In this document: positions 18,258-27,554 of the stretch, one piece after another
Position numbering within the stretch: the first letter of the stretch is position 1
Layout of the letters: every line of letters begins with the position of its first letter
DNA from: MKUN01 sp964481425
GTDB taxonomy: Bacteria > Bacteroidota > Bacteroidia > Chitinophagales > Chitinophagaceae
Assembly (NCBI GenBank): GCA_964481425.1
Contig: CAYZTM010000021.1
Span: forward strand, 1 to 64,000
Direction: 5' to 3'
Length of the DNA: 64,000 nucleotides
The notes under the pieces: generated by a model
What the model saw: only the letters and a program-made list of their open reading frames with translations
Told to the model about the DNA's origin: nothing
Database searches by the model: none
Made by a program: the position numbers and the translations under genes

Positions 18258-18824
18258 TCAGGCATTCAGCAGCTTTATCATTTTGTTATCAACCACCTGG
18301 AAGAACAGGTGTGGTTGATAAGTACGCCACTCCGGTACATCTATCAGCTGTATATACCGGTCAATATGCGAACGGCGGAAATCATATTGCGTTTGTTCAG
18401 GCATATTGATCGCAGCTATCCAGCCGCCGTCATCCCTTATATCCTCATACCATTCTTCATAGTAATCGGTATCGCTGCTGTGGAAGTTCAGCACATTTTC
18501 CGTTATCAAAATAAATTTGTTGATGCCCTTTGGGATCATCTCGTCAATAATAGAGCGCTTTAGCTGCATGATATCATTTTCCACCGCATCATTCCACTCC
18601 CCTATCAATTCTATGATGACGTAGTTGAAATCGTAATCAGCAAAAAGTATTTTTAGATATAAGGTTCTCGAACCGAACTCATCCCACTGGGGGTGTATGT
18701 AATAATTGTATACCGTGTTCGAAAATTCAAATTCACTATACTCCCGCCCGAAGAATGGCGAGTTCTCATCTTCCTCAGCTATGTATAAATGCCTCCAGTT
18801 ATAATATGGTTCTATCTCGTGCAC
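18258..18824 (-). CDS. Conserved hypothetical protein, acidic and aromatic-rich
   Basis: A 188-residue cytoplasmic protein with no signal peptide or membrane segment and no family I can name. It is rich in Tyr, Trp, Asp and Glu (MHEIEPYYNWRHLYIAEEDE, YYEEWYEDIRDDGGWI). The middle part suggests an alpha/beta fold with Ile-rich strands (YVIIELIGEW, KFILITENVL). It looks like a conserved Bacteroidota housekeeping-type protein rather than an accessory gene, since its composition matches its neighbours. It is 32 nt downstream of the rhodanese gene on the same strand and may be co-transcribed with it. Confidence 0.7.
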   Translation of the reverse strand: MHEIEPYYNWRHLYIAEEDENSPFFGREYSEFEFSNTVYNYYIHPQWDEFGSRTLYLKILFADYDFNYVIIELIGEWNDAVENDIMQLKRSIIDEMIPKGINKFILITENVLNFHSSDTDYYEEWYEDIRDDGGWIAAINMPEQTQYDFRRSHIDRYIQLIDVPEWRTYQPHLFFQVVDNKMIKLLNA

Positions 18825-18855
18825 AAATTCCTGTTTACCCGTTGACCAATATTTA

Positions 18856-19167
18856 TTATCCTTTACCTACCATATCCTGCCAGGCAAGTACACCGCCGGT
18901 AACGTTCTTTACCTTGGTAAAACCTACTTGCTCCAGCACCATGCAGGCCTGCATACTACGCTTACCTGAGCGGCAATGGATGATGAGCTCTTCATCCTTC
19001 AGATCATCGATATCCTCCAGCTGCATCCCCATTATCTTGCCAAGCGGCAGCAGTTTCGCACCGATGTTGTATTCGGCGTATTCTTCAGGCTCGCGTACAT
19101 CTATGACGTAAAGTTGCTCCCCTGCATCCAGGCGTTGTTTCAGTTCCTGTACACTTATTTCCTGCAT
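18856..19167 (-). CDS. Single-domain rhodanese-like protein
   Basis: A 103-residue rhodanese domain. The family signature YVIDVREPEEYAEYNI lies near residues 20-35 and the active-site loop CRSGKRS near residue 65, with Cys as the persulfide-forming nucleophile. The six-residue loop is of the sulfurtransferase type. It may transfer sulfane sulfur in the cytoplasm; the specific acceptor is unknown. The T9SS protein gene ends 12 nt upstream. Confidence 0.88.
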   Translation of the reverse strand: MQEISVQELKQRLDAGEQLYVIDVREPEEYAEYNIGAKLLPLGKIMGMQLEDIDDLKDEELIIHCRSGKRSMQACMVLEQVGFTKVKNVTGGVLAWQDMVGKG

Positions 19168-19179
19168 CGTTTCTGTGTT

Positions 19180-21033
19180 TTATTGTTTAATGATCTTTTG
19201 TGGTGTTGTGGCTACCCCATCGAACCAAAGACGGGCAAGATATATGCCCGGCCTCAGGCTTTGCACATCAATACTCCTGCTGCCATTCAGTGTGCCCCCC
19301 GCAACCAGTCTGCCCTGCATATCACTCAGTTCATACCGTACCTCTTTTTGCGCAGTGTAATAGAAGCTAAGCTTGTCGGCAGCCGGGTTGGGGTATGCGG
19401 TCCAGCTTTCGGTCTCCGGCTTTCTTTCTTCATCCGCTATACCGGTATTGAACACTGTCTGACCAAGCAATGGCCTTATCATTATGGCGCCACCTATAGT
19501 AGATGACGTCCATTGGTCCAGTACATTGTAATAAGCATGGTTGCCCGTAGTCCTGTTTACGTCCAGCCCAAGGTATAGGCTGTCGCTGCCGCTGAATGCG
19601 GGCTGGATGGTACCCATATAAAAAGTACCCGCCGGCAGGACAACAGGAGTTGTTAAGGCATAATTCCAATATTGGTTCACTTCACCATAATGGGGCTGCA
19701 ACAGGTCCTCCTGGTGCAGCAATACATCTGCCGCAGCGTTATTTATTCCTTGCAACTGGCTATAAACAGCGATCGAAAATATCTTGTTCGTGCCCATAGG
19801 TACTTGCCTGCCAAAATATATCGCCACTCCACGCAGCGTATCCGGCTGGTTCAGGTGAAACTCGATAGCTATCTTTCCCGGCAAAGTAGGAAACAGGTTC
19901 AGGTAATAGGCCAGTTCTGCAGTACCATCATCATACGCGAGATAGTTATCGAATACCTGGTCTTTTACAATAGTATCATTACCATGCGGCTCTGATGCAT
20001 TCACCTGTTCGAAGTAGAATTTATTTTCGAATACAACCTTGTTATAATAGCCCGGCGAGGGGAACGAAGGAGTATAGGTAGGAGAGCTGATATCTTTTAT
20101 ACTGCTTGCGGACACAACACTGCTGCTTACCGGACTGCTGAACAATGGCGTGTTCGTTTCGGTTTCTGTTGCCGTATAGGCAAGGTTCAGTGTTTGAGAT
20201 ACATTATAATTATTGCGTACGCTGTCATATTGCTGGCTGGCAAGTTCAGCACCCGCATTGGCCAGGAACTGGCGATAAGGCATCGAGGTGTAATCGTTCA
20301 GCATGTTCTGCGGGTCCGTCGTGAAGGCTACATCGCTGATCGCTGTATCATTCACATTCCGGTTGGCTGCCATGCGTACATAGTCCAGGTTCCACACCGC
20401 ATCACTGGTATTGATAGCCGCCTTGTTTACAAATCGGAACCTGAAATCGCTGTAGAAATAATTACTACCCGTTACGGGTACCATTACCTGCTTAAAAGCT
20501 TGCGGCAAACTGCCGGGTATGGTCCAGACCTTATCCCACACGCCGTTATCTCTGCGGAAGAGAAGCATCAGCGAATCCTCTGCCCTTGGGTAGAAGCCAT
20601 TACCACCCGGCTGGAAAAAGAAGCTGAGGTAAATACTATCCGATGCCTGGTTACTGCTTAAGTCTATGGGTTGAGAGGTCAGGCTGTCCGCATTCACCAC
20701 ATTGTTATTGTTCAGTGTATCGTAAGGGAGTCCATATTGGTTAAGCGCATCGAAGGTGGCCACGCCACGGGTAATAGGACTAATGCACATCGTATTGTTG
20801 ATATACACCTCATGGTCACTCCAGTTGGCAGCATCAGGGTAAGGACTGTAACCTGTGAAATCATCAAAGAAAGGCAAGGACATAGAGGTGGCCTTATGTG
20901 CCGGCGCATTGCTCCTGTAGCCATCTTTAAGTACCGGGTTATAATTTACAGGTGCTGTCATTTCCTGTGCTCTTGCAGTATTTATCACTGCAAAGCAGGC
21001 TATTAACAGCCATCCGTATGTTATTCGTTTCAT
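19180..21033 (-). CDS. Secreted protein with T9SS type A sorting domain
   Basis: A 617-residue secreted protein: signal peptide (MKRITYGWLLIACF...TARAQ), a large beta-rich region with no enzyme motif I recognise (FFDDFTGYSPYPDAANWSD, FAYDDG-type element YLAYDDGTAELAYYL), and a C-terminal type A sorting domain (WTAYPNPAADKLSFYY...YELSDMQGRLV...LRPGIYLARL...QKIIKQ). The last domain directs export through T9SS and surface attachment or release. The body resembles the many Bacteroidota proteins with a carbohydrate-binding-like beta-jelly-roll opening. Function is not assigned. Confidence 0.85.
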   Translation of the reverse strand: MKRITYGWLLIACFAVINTARAQEMTAPVNYNPVLKDGYRSNAPAHKATSMSLPFFDDFTGYSPYPDAANWSDHEVYINNTMCISPITRGVATFDALNQYGLPYDTLNNNNVVNADSLTSQPIDLSSNQASDSIYLSFFFQPGGNGFYPRAEDSLMLLFRRDNGVWDKVWTIPGSLPQAFKQVMVPVTGSNYFYSDFRFRFVNKAAINTSDAVWNLDYVRMAANRNVNDTAISDVAFTTDPQNMLNDYTSMPYRQFLANAGAELASQQYDSVRNNYNVSQTLNLAYTATETETNTPLFSSPVSSSVVSASSIKDISSPTYTPSFPSPGYYNKVVFENKFYFEQVNASEPHGNDTIVKDQVFDNYLAYDDGTAELAYYLNLFPTLPGKIAIEFHLNQPDTLRGVAIYFGRQVPMGTNKIFSIAVYSQLQGINNAAADVLLHQEDLLQPHYGEVNQYWNYALTTPVVLPAGTFYMGTIQPAFSGSDSLYLGLDVNRTTGNHAYYNVLDQWTSSTIGGAIMIRPLLGQTVFNTGIADEERKPETESWTAYPNPAADKLSFYYTAQKEVRYELSDMQGRLVAGGTLNGSRSIDVQSLRPGIYLARLWFDGVATTPQKIIKQ

Positions 21034-21050
21034 CAGGTATAAAACAGTAT

Positions 21051-21866
21051 TTAGGGGGTTTTATTGTTTGTTGGTCCGCCCTGGTCCATATCGTCAGCAC
21101 CGGGACTTTGCATTACGGTTATATCAATGATATCTCCTTCCTTAATGTGATTGGTAGCTCCCATATCATTTACTGCAGAAGGCGTTTGTCTTGCCACCAC
21201 TGCTGAAGCTGTATCGCTTATCGTTCCTGAGAATATTGGAGTATATGTCAAGCCGGAGCCGGCCAACAATGCTGTTGCTTCGGGATAGGGCATACCTACT
21301 ACGTTGGGCACCTCCAGCAATACATTGCTGAGGCCATCGCCTATTACCAGGCTTATCTTACTACCCTGGGGCACCATCTGTCCCGGTCGTATCTCCTGCC
21401 CGTTCAGCAGTTGTTTTAGTACCGCCCCCTGTGCTATATCAGGCTGGTAGCTGGTATCACCCAGCATCAGTTTATTGTTCTTCAACTGCATTTCAGCTAT
21501 CCGGAACGACAGGTTGATGAGGTTGGGCATAGGGGTAAGCGGTGGGTTCCGCTTATTCACAGTTATGAATACCGTCCTGCCACCTTTTACTACCGACCCT
21601 ACTTCGGGTATCTGCGACAATACCGTAAGTGGTTGCAGCTTGGGATCGTAGGTAGAGTCGATGGATACATCAAAGCTCAGGCCTTTCAACTGCTTAACAG
21701 CCGCTTTCATGTCCTTATGGACAACATCGGGCACCTTTAATTCTTTACCATGGGCCGTAATATAGCCCAGGCTAACGAAGAAAAGTATATATAACAAGAT
21801 ACTGAGTAGTAGCACAACCAGGAGGTTGAACCAAAACGACCGCCTTACTTCCTCTTTAATGAACAT
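21051..21866 (-). CDS. PASTA domain membrane protein
   Basis: A 271-residue protein with one N-terminal transmembrane helix (about 13-37) and three extracytoplasmic PASTA repeats (starting LKVPDVVHKDMKAAVKQL, MPNLINLSFRIAEMQL and VPNVVGMPYPEATALL), with an acidic, unstructured tail. PASTA domains bind peptidoglycan or muropeptides. Bacteroidota encode such stand-alone PASTA proteins lacking the kinase or penicillin-binding domains seen in Gram-positives. Its role in envelope sensing or wall binding is inferred. The gene is divergent from pth, with a shared upstream region of about 175 nt. Confidence 0.88.
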   Translation of the reverse strand: MFIKEEVRRSFWFNLLVVLLLSILLYILFFVSLGYITAHGKELKVPDVVHKDMKAAVKQLKGLSFDVSIDSTYDPKLQPLTVLSQIPEVGSVVKGGRTVFITVNKRNPPLTPMPNLINLSFRIAEMQLKNNKLMLGDTSYQPDIAQGAVLKQLLNGQEIRPGQMVPQGSKISLVIGDGLSNVLLEVPNVVGMPYPEATALLAGSGLTYTPIFSGTISDTASAVVARQTPSAVNDMGATNHIKEGDIIDITVMQSPGADDMDQGGPTNNKTP

Positions 21867-22041
21867 ATGTTAACCGTATCGCAGATACAATATACTAAAA
21901 TATCCTTTCGCCAAAGGTAATGGAAAAACACAGTACCCTAAAGCCGCATTATAAATAGATTGTGAGCATTTTGTGAAGATTTTCCCGCATTTTTTCATTT
22001 TTTTCACCCATCACTTTTTGAATTTAACTTTCTTTGCAGCC

Positions 22042-22602
22042 ATGAAATTCCTGTTGGTCGGTTTAGGAAACATTGGCCCCGAATACGATGCCACACGGCA
22101 CAATATCGGCTTCGAGGTGGCCGATACTTTTGTCATAAAACATGGCGGTACTTACCGCCTCGACAGGCATGCCCATGTGGCTGAGTGCAAATGGAAAGGC
22201 AGGAGCTTTATCGTCATTAAACCCACAACTTATATGAACCTCAGTGGCAAGGCATTAAAATACTGGATGGATAAGGAAAAGATACCAATGGAAAATGTAT
22301 TGGTGATCGTAGATGAGATAGCATTGCCCTTAGGCACACTCCGACTTCGTGGCTCAGGCAGTGCCGGCGGCCATAATGGGCTGAAGAACATTGAGCTATT
22401 ATTGCAAACCGACCAGTACCCCCGCCTGCGTTTTGGCATCGGTAACAATTTCGCCAAAGGACACCAGGTCAATTACGTGCTGGGCCGCTGGACCAAAGAT
22501 GAGATAGAAGTCATAAAGAACACACTTTTAAAGGCCGTGGAAGTAATAGAAAGCTGGGCCACGCAGGGCATTGGAAAAACAATGACGCTTTACAATAAAT
22601 AG
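22042..22602 (+). CDS. pth: Peptidyl-tRNA hydrolase
   Basis: A 186-residue enzyme that releases peptides from prematurely dissociated peptidyl-tRNA. Start at 22042 gives the family N-terminus MKFLLVGLGNIGPEYDATRHN, containing the catalytic His (RHNIGF). The KPTTYMNLSG, VDEIALPLG and GSAGGHNGLKNIE motifs are all present. An upstream in-frame ATG at 21973 would add a spurious hydrophobic tail. The start lies only 5 nt after a TTTCTTTG promoter-like motif, so the transcript may be nearly leaderless. Confidence 0.94.
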   Translation: MKFLLVGLGNIGPEYDATRHNIGFEVADTFVIKHGGTYRLDRHAHVAECKWKGRSFIVIKPTTYMNLSGKALKYWMDKEKIPMENVLVIVDEIALPLGTLRLRGSGSAGGHNGLKNIELLLQTDQYPRLRFGIGNNFAKGHQVNYVLGRWTKDEIEVIKNTLLKAVEVIESWATQGIGKTMTLYNK

Positions 22603-22645
22603 CCTGTTCAACAATGCTATTTATTTCTGTCCCAAAAGGTTTCTT

Positions 22646-22993
22646 TTACCGTAATGTTATGGCATAATCCGGCGCCCTTTCTGCGCGCTTGGTGGAGATG
22701 TTCAGGACTTTAATGTCGCGCATCCATACTTTATCGCCCGGGTGCACCCGGTCATAGAACATTGCCAGCTTTTCAAGATCCTCATTATTGTAGTCATAGG
22801 TACAGGGCCCTATCACGGCATGGCTGTTGGCAGGATACAGGTACATATCATAGCTCAGCACCAGGTAACCGGGTTCCATCACGATCAGCCTTTGAGAATT
22901 TTCATTATAGCGCACATGGATACTCTTGTTCTGTGCGCCTGCAGAGAATGTAAGAAAAGCGAAGGCAAAAAGGAACAACGAAAACTGCTTCAT
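22646..22993 (-). CDS. Small secreted hypothetical protein
   Basis: A 115-residue protein with a signal peptide (MKQFSLFLFAFAFLTFSAGAQ) and a compact mature domain of about 95 residues with strand-like segments (KSIHVRYNENSQRLIVM, YLVLSYDMYLYP). I do not recognise a named family. No transmembrane helix follows the signal, so it is probably periplasmic or secreted. It converges with pth and stands alone. Confidence 0.65.
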   Translation of the reverse strand: MKQFSLFLFAFAFLTFSAGAQNKSIHVRYNENSQRLIVMEPGYLVLSYDMYLYPANSHAVIGPCTYDYNNEDLEKLAMFYDRVHPGDKVWMRDIKVLNISTKRAERAPDYAITLR

Positions 22994-23053
22994 GATACCT
23001 TTTTGCCTGCTAATTTAGCCATTTTATCCTTATAGAATGTTAATATCCCGCCA

Positions 23054-24685
23054 TTACTCCTGGTGGAAAGGATACCTGTAGTTGGTCACAGGCACCAAAG
23101 TTTCCTTTATAGTCCTGGCACTCAACCAACGATACAGGTTCAGTATAGAGCCGGCCTTATCATTAGTACCCGATGCCCGGGCACCTCCGAATGGTTGCTG
23201 TCCCACCACTGCACCGGTAGGCTTATCATTGATATAAAAGTTACCGGCACAATTCACAAGCCTCTTGGTCATCAACTCAGCAGCATATCGGTCTTGTGAG
23301 AATATAGCCCCGGTCAATGCATAGGGCGATGTCTTATCCACCACATCCAGCATTTCCTCCCATTTATCGGCATCGTAAACATGTATGGTCAGTACAGGGC
23401 CAAATATCTCTTCACACATCGTAACATAGCCCGGATCGCCGGCCTCTATTATGGTCGGATCTACAAAATAGCCATGCTGCTTATCATAGCCGCCACCGCA
23501 AATGATCTTTGCAGCCCCATTACTGTTCTTTACCCCGTCTATATATGCTGTAATGCTGTTAAAAGCCTTCTCATCTATTACCGCGTTGATGAAATTAGTG
23601 AAGTCATCCACTATCCCCATCTTCATTGTTTCCACCTCAACGCAAAGTTTCTCCTTTATTGCATCAGCGAGGTTCGATGGCAGGTAAGCCCTGCTTGCTG
23701 CAGAACATTTTTGACCCTGGTATTCGAAAGCGCCACGCGCCAACCCTGCAACCACTGCGTCCACATTTGCACTCGGGTGCACGAATACAAAGTCCTTTCC
23801 CCCCGTTTCACCTACTATCCTCGGGTACGATTTGTACCTGGCTATATTATCACCTATGCTCTTCCACATGCTTTGGAACACACCCGTAGAACCGGTGAAA
23901 TGCACACCGGCAAAATCGCGGTGCTGGTAGCATATTTCACCCAGTTGCGGGCCAGAAGGATAGATCAGGTTGATAACGCCTGCCGGCAAACCGGCTTCCA
24001 TCAATATCTCCATGAATACACTCGCGCTGTACACCTGTGTGTTGGCAGGCTTCCATACCACTACATTACCGCACATGGCAGGTGCTGTAGGCAGGTTACC
24101 ACCTATTGCCGAAAAGTTGAAAGGTGTCACAGCAAGTACAAAACCCTCTAAAGGACGATACTCCATCCTGTTATGTATGCCTTGTGGTGATAAGGGTTGC
24201 TGTTTATATATCTCGCTAAGGAAATGCACATTGAAACGCAGGAAGTCTATCAGTTCGCAGGCGCTATCTATCTCAGCCTGGTAAGCATTCTTGCTTTGGC
24301 CAAGCATTGTTGCTGCATTCATCTTGAAGCGGTACTTGGTAGCCAGCAGTTCAGCCGCCTTCAGGAAGATGGCAGCCCTGTGCTCCCAGCTCGTCTCTGC
24401 CCAGCGCTGGCGTGCAGCCAGTGCCGCATCTATGGCCATATTGATATGCTCCGCGCCACTTGCATGGAAATGCCCTAAAAGATGCCGGGTCTCATGCGGG
24501 GGACGTATCTCCTTCTTATCATTACTGCGCACTTCCTGCCCATTGATGTACATGGGTATGTCGCGTATCTCATTCTTCAGCTCTGCAATGGCCTTCTGGA
24601 GTGCCTTGCGTTCAGGGCTGTTCGGCCCATAGTTCAATACCGGTTCGTTCTTTGGTTCAGCGAAATGAAAATATCCGTTATGCAT
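23054..24685 (-). CDS. pruA: L-glutamate gamma-semialdehyde (1-pyrroline-5-carboxylate) dehydrogenase
   Basis: A 543-residue aldehyde dehydrogenase that oxidises glutamate semialdehyde to glutamate with NAD in proline degradation. The catalytic Cys lies in GQKCSAASRAYLP, the Glu in GETGGKDFVFVH, and the cofactor region TPFNFSAIGGNLPTAPAMCGN is clear. The length and the ending (GGARASGTNDKAGS...VPVTNYRYP) match the stand-alone, single-domain P5C dehydrogenase family found in Bacteroidota and eukaryotes, rather than bifunctional PutA. No proline dehydrogenase gene is in the window. Confidence 0.94.
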   Translation of the reverse strand: MHNGYFHFAEPKNEPVLNYGPNSPERKALQKAIAELKNEIRDIPMYINGQEVRSNDKKEIRPPHETRHLLGHFHASGAEHINMAIDAALAARQRWAETSWEHRAAIFLKAAELLATKYRFKMNAATMLGQSKNAYQAEIDSACELIDFLRFNVHFLSEIYKQQPLSPQGIHNRMEYRPLEGFVLAVTPFNFSAIGGNLPTAPAMCGNVVVWKPANTQVYSASVFMEILMEAGLPAGVINLIYPSGPQLGEICYQHRDFAGVHFTGSTGVFQSMWKSIGDNIARYKSYPRIVGETGGKDFVFVHPSANVDAVVAGLARGAFEYQGQKCSAASRAYLPSNLADAIKEKLCVEVETMKMGIVDDFTNFINAVIDEKAFNSITAYIDGVKNSNGAAKIICGGGYDKQHGYFVDPTIIEAGDPGYVTMCEEIFGPVLTIHVYDADKWEEMLDVVDKTSPYALTGAIFSQDRYAAELMTKRLVNCAGNFYINDKPTGAVVGQQPFGGARASGTNDKAGSILNLYRWLSARTIKETLVPVTNYRYPFHQE

Positions 24686-24778
24686 AATTATCTAATTGAG
24701 GTGCAAATTTAACCCATTGCGGGGAATTATTAAGTGAGTATTGTTACAGAAAGCCCTGCCCTCTGTCTGGCAGCCGTT

Positions 24779-25426
24779 CTATCCCCCGGTATTCCGCTGT
24801 GGTACCTGCTTTATCTTTACGCCTGCCTTTCGTCTCGATGCATTGTCATCCCGCATAAGCGGCTCCATGTATTCCTGTTGTGTGTATTGTTTTTTAGTAT
24901 ATGCCCTTAAACCATATGCGGTCCGCGCCTCATTGATGCGGGCCATCAGCTTGATATCGGCCTTCATATAGCTCACATAACTAAAGAAGCAGAAGTCCAT
25001 CACCGGCAAGGGTAAATGTCCCAATTCTATCTCCCGCCTGAATATAGGTATCATGCTCCTGTCGCAAAACCATTCGGGATGGCTCTTCATCCAATGTATC
25101 AATACTGCTCTGGGCGCACACCTTTCGTCGAAGCCTCTCCCCAAAAGACCCTTACAGGGAAACCCCGCGTCGGTGATCAGCCTTGCAAGCGTTCTGAAAT
25201 TGATCGAATCTGTCATATGCCACTCCTCCGCGATCTCCTTCATAGCCGCAGAGTCATTGTTCTTTTTTGCAGCCTCCCACCTGTTACGCACCTCCTGGTC
25301 GGCATGTTCCATATTGCATGCCACCTGCCCAATACTATCCTTTTGATGGTCGCTAAGTACGGTTTGCGCATATAATGGCCCCGGGCAACAAAAAAGTATA
25401 ATTATAATAGAGACAAATAGTTTCAC
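24779..25426 (-). CDS. Secreted hypothetical protein (DUF6624-like)
   Basis: A 215-residue exported protein. I chose the GTG at 25426 because it opens directly into a signal peptide (Val-Lys-Leu-Phe, then an Ile/Leu run ending PLYAQ); an ATG 15 codons upstream (25471) would place a polar stretch before it. The mature part has FRTLARLITDAGFPCKGLLGRGFDE, a helix with HWMKSHPEWF, and a second helical half (RREIELGHLPLPVMDF). The layout recalls DUF6624-type Bacteroidota proteins, but this is a tentative match. Function unknown. Confidence 0.6.
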   Translation of the reverse strand: MKLFVSIIIILFCCPGPLYAQTVLSDHQKDSIGQVACNMEHADQEVRNRWEAAKKNNDSAAMKEIAEEWHMTDSINFRTLARLITDAGFPCKGLLGRGFDERCAPRAVLIHWMKSHPEWFCDRSMIPIFRREIELGHLPLPVMDFCFFSYVSYMKADIKLMARINEARTAYGLRAYTKKQYTQQEYMEPLMRDDNASRRKAGVKIKQVPQRNTGG

Positions 25427-25583
25427 ACAAACATTTTGTTTGAAGATAATAAAAGAAGGCCCCTCATACAAACGCCCCTCAAAAAGACTACCTTAGCATT
25501 GATACAATACAAACTATGGCAAAAATGTGTTTTCTTTAACGTTTCTGCTTTGTCCTTTGAGGCTTCTTTCTCAATTTTGACCC

Positions 25584-26171
25584 ATGAAAAAGTTATTCCT
25601 TTTATTCCTTTTCATACCGGCATTGTCTTTCGGACAGAACTTTGAAATAGGTTTGGGTGCTGGTGCATCAACAAATACCGCACCTCTCGGCCAGTCTTTA
25701 CCTGCCGGCGCATCCGAAAACGGTTTTAAGGTATCCTATGCCGGTTCCTTCAGTATATTCTTCAACTTGTCCAACTGGCAACTGGGGCTCTGTGCAGAAG
25801 CTTACCCCCTGAAAACCAAGTCTGATGTTACAACCGCGGTGGGCAGTGAAGAATTGCACCAGGTCACAACCAACCATTATGCCGACCCGCAGGTACCCAT
25901 ACTATTGAAGATAAATCGCCTCTTCTATATGCGCAAAGCCTATTTCTATGCAGGTATTGCAGGCTGGTCAGGTGTCAACCTGCTGAAGGATAGCACAGGC
26001 AGCATGTACTACAATGAGCTTCAACCGGTATTGGGTGTACAGCTAGGCTATACCTATGGCTTTAATGATTGGATCGGGGCCAATGCAGAACTGGCGGCCC
26101 GCTGCAATGGGAGTTTCGACAAGCCCATACTCTCTTTCCCGCTCACAGTTGGGTTAAGGTTCAGGCTCTGA
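25584..26171 (+). CDS. Outer-membrane beta-barrel (porin-like) protein
   Basis: A 195-residue protein with a signal peptide (MKKLFLLFLFIPALSFGQ) and alternating amphipathic strands (FEIGLGAGAS, YAGSFSIFFN, WQLGLCAEAYPLK, LGVQLGYTYGFND, FPLTVGLRFRL). It ends with an Arg-Leu after an aromatic, as in C-terminal barrel strands. Size fits an eight-stranded barrel of the OmpA/PorT-like type. The substrate or role is unknown. Its end lies 4 nt from the end of the convergent patatin gene. A near-consensus CAATTTTG motif just before the ATG may be its -7 box. Confidence 0.8.
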   Translation: MKKLFLLFLFIPALSFGQNFEIGLGAGASTNTAPLGQSLPAGASENGFKVSYAGSFSIFFNLSNWQLGLCAEAYPLKTKSDVTTAVGSEELHQVTTNHYADPQVPILLKINRLFYMRKAYFYAGIAGWSGVNLLKDSTGSMYYNELQPVLGVQLGYTYGFNDWIGANAELAARCNGSFDKPILSFPLTVGLRFRL

Positions 26172-26175
26172 TACA

Positions 26176-26937
26176 CTAGGAGGTAAAAGACAGTATCAGT
26201 TCTTTTTGCTCCATCGCAGCCTTATACCCAAGCTCGAACACCTTCTCGGCATGTTTCAACTCGAACATATTGTAACCCGCCAGCATCGGCTCCAGGAACA
26301 CATCGCAAAGCAGGGCCTGTTCATATACCTTATTGGCAATGGCGAGGTGAAAACAATGCTCTATGATCTGTATCTCGCTGATGTCGATATGCTTGCCATC
26401 ATATAACTTGTTCACATGCGAGCCTATCACCACATCACAAACATCTTTCAGGCAGGAAACGGGAAAGTTGTTCAGTACGCCCCCGTCCACATAATAGGAA
26501 CCTTCTATCAATACGGGCTGGAATACAGCGGGTACCGAGGCTGATGCCATCACCTTGTCGCTAAGCTTGCCTGACGAGAATATTACCGACCTGCCTTCCG
26601 AAAGATTGGTCGCAGTGATGAATAAGGGTATGCCCAGGTGTTCGAAATTGTCTTCTTTCAGCAAGCCCTTAAGGGTGGTCTCTATATTCCTCAGGCTGAA
26701 GATACCGGTCCTTGACAGGGCCAGGTTCGATACTGTGAAATAGTTATATTCCTTCACCAGTTTAAAGATCTCTTGGGCCTTATATCCTGCTGCATACAGC
26801 GCACCTGTTATGGCCCCAGCGCTCACCCCCGACAGGGCCGACACTTTTACTTCCATTTCTTCAAGCGCCTGCAATACGCCCAAATGCGCAAAGCCTCTTA
26901 CGCCCCCACCTGAAAGTGCCAGTCCTATCTTTTTCAT
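26176..26937 (-). CDS. Patatin-like phospholipase (RssA-like)
   Basis: A 253-residue patatin-domain lipid acyl hydrolase. The oxyanion motif GGGVRGFAHLGVL opens the protein. The nucleophile Ser is in GVSAGAITG (residues about 38-46) and the catalytic Asp in VDGGVLNNFP. There is no signal peptide, so it is cytoplasmic like RssA/YchK. Such enzymes deacylate membrane phospholipids; the physiological role is not established. It stands alone. Confidence 0.9.
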   Translation of the reverse strand: MKKIGLALSGGGVRGFAHLGVLQALEEMEVKVSALSGVSAGAITGALYAAGYKAQEIFKLVKEYNYFTVSNLALSRTGIFSLRNIETTLKGLLKEDNFEHLGIPLFITATNLSEGRSVIFSSGKLSDKVMASASVPAVFQPVLIEGSYYVDGGVLNNFPVSCLKDVCDVVIGSHVNKLYDGKHIDISEIQIIEHCFHLAIANKVYEQALLCDVFLEPMLAGYNMFELKHAEKVFELGYKAAMEQKELILSFTS

Positions 26938-27096
26938 CTTTTAATAATTTGATACAATACTACGATGTTTGGCAAAAAATAACAGCTAACGAACTGTGAA
27001 TTTCCCCCCAATATCTATCCAACATAATCTGCATCATCTTAAGCGATGACCCATGTCACCATCTGCATCGGTATCCGGGGCTAATTTACATTCATT

Positions 27097-27525
27097 ATGA
27101 AACAGGCCTTACGCATATTTGCAGAGATCATCCTGCTGTTCAATGCCTTCACCGCGGTATATGGCGGCGCTACCCTCATCGCCGATCCCTCCGGGGGGCT
27201 TTTACAGATGCCCCTTTCCATGTTACAACACTCCATGTTCCACGATTACCTTATTCCCGGTATCTTTTTATTCGGCAGCATTGGCCTGTTTTCGCTTTTC
27301 CTGTACATCCTGATGTTCATTAAAAAGGAGAACTACCCCTGGCTGGTCATAGCTCAGGGTGCCATTATAGAAGTATGGATCGGCGTCCAGGTACTCAGTA
27401 TCCCTTACCGGCATTTTTTACAATTGTTCTATGCAGGTATCGGGCTCTTGCTTATCCTCAATGGCTTATGGCAGTTACGTCTTTCTGCAAGGCCCGGCGT
27501 TAAACAGCAACTTGCAGCCGGTTAA
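27097..27525 (+). CDS. Small integral membrane protein
   Basis: A 142-residue protein with four predicted transmembrane helices (about 6-28, 48-72, 76-95, 103-125) and a short charged tail. I recognise no catalytic motif. It is similar in layout to small four-helix Bacteroidota proteins of unknown function. The next membrane-protein gene follows after 29 nt on the same strand, so they may form a pair. Confidence 0.7.
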   Translation: MKQALRIFAEIILLFNAFTAVYGGATLIADPSGGLLQMPLSMLQHSMFHDYLIPGIFLFGSIGLFSLFLYILMFIKKENYPWLVIAQGAIIEVWIGVQVLSIPYRHFLQLFYAGIGLLLILNGLWQLRLSARPGVKQQLAAG

Positions 27526-27554
27526 AATCGTATTTTTAAACTTTATTCTTCACA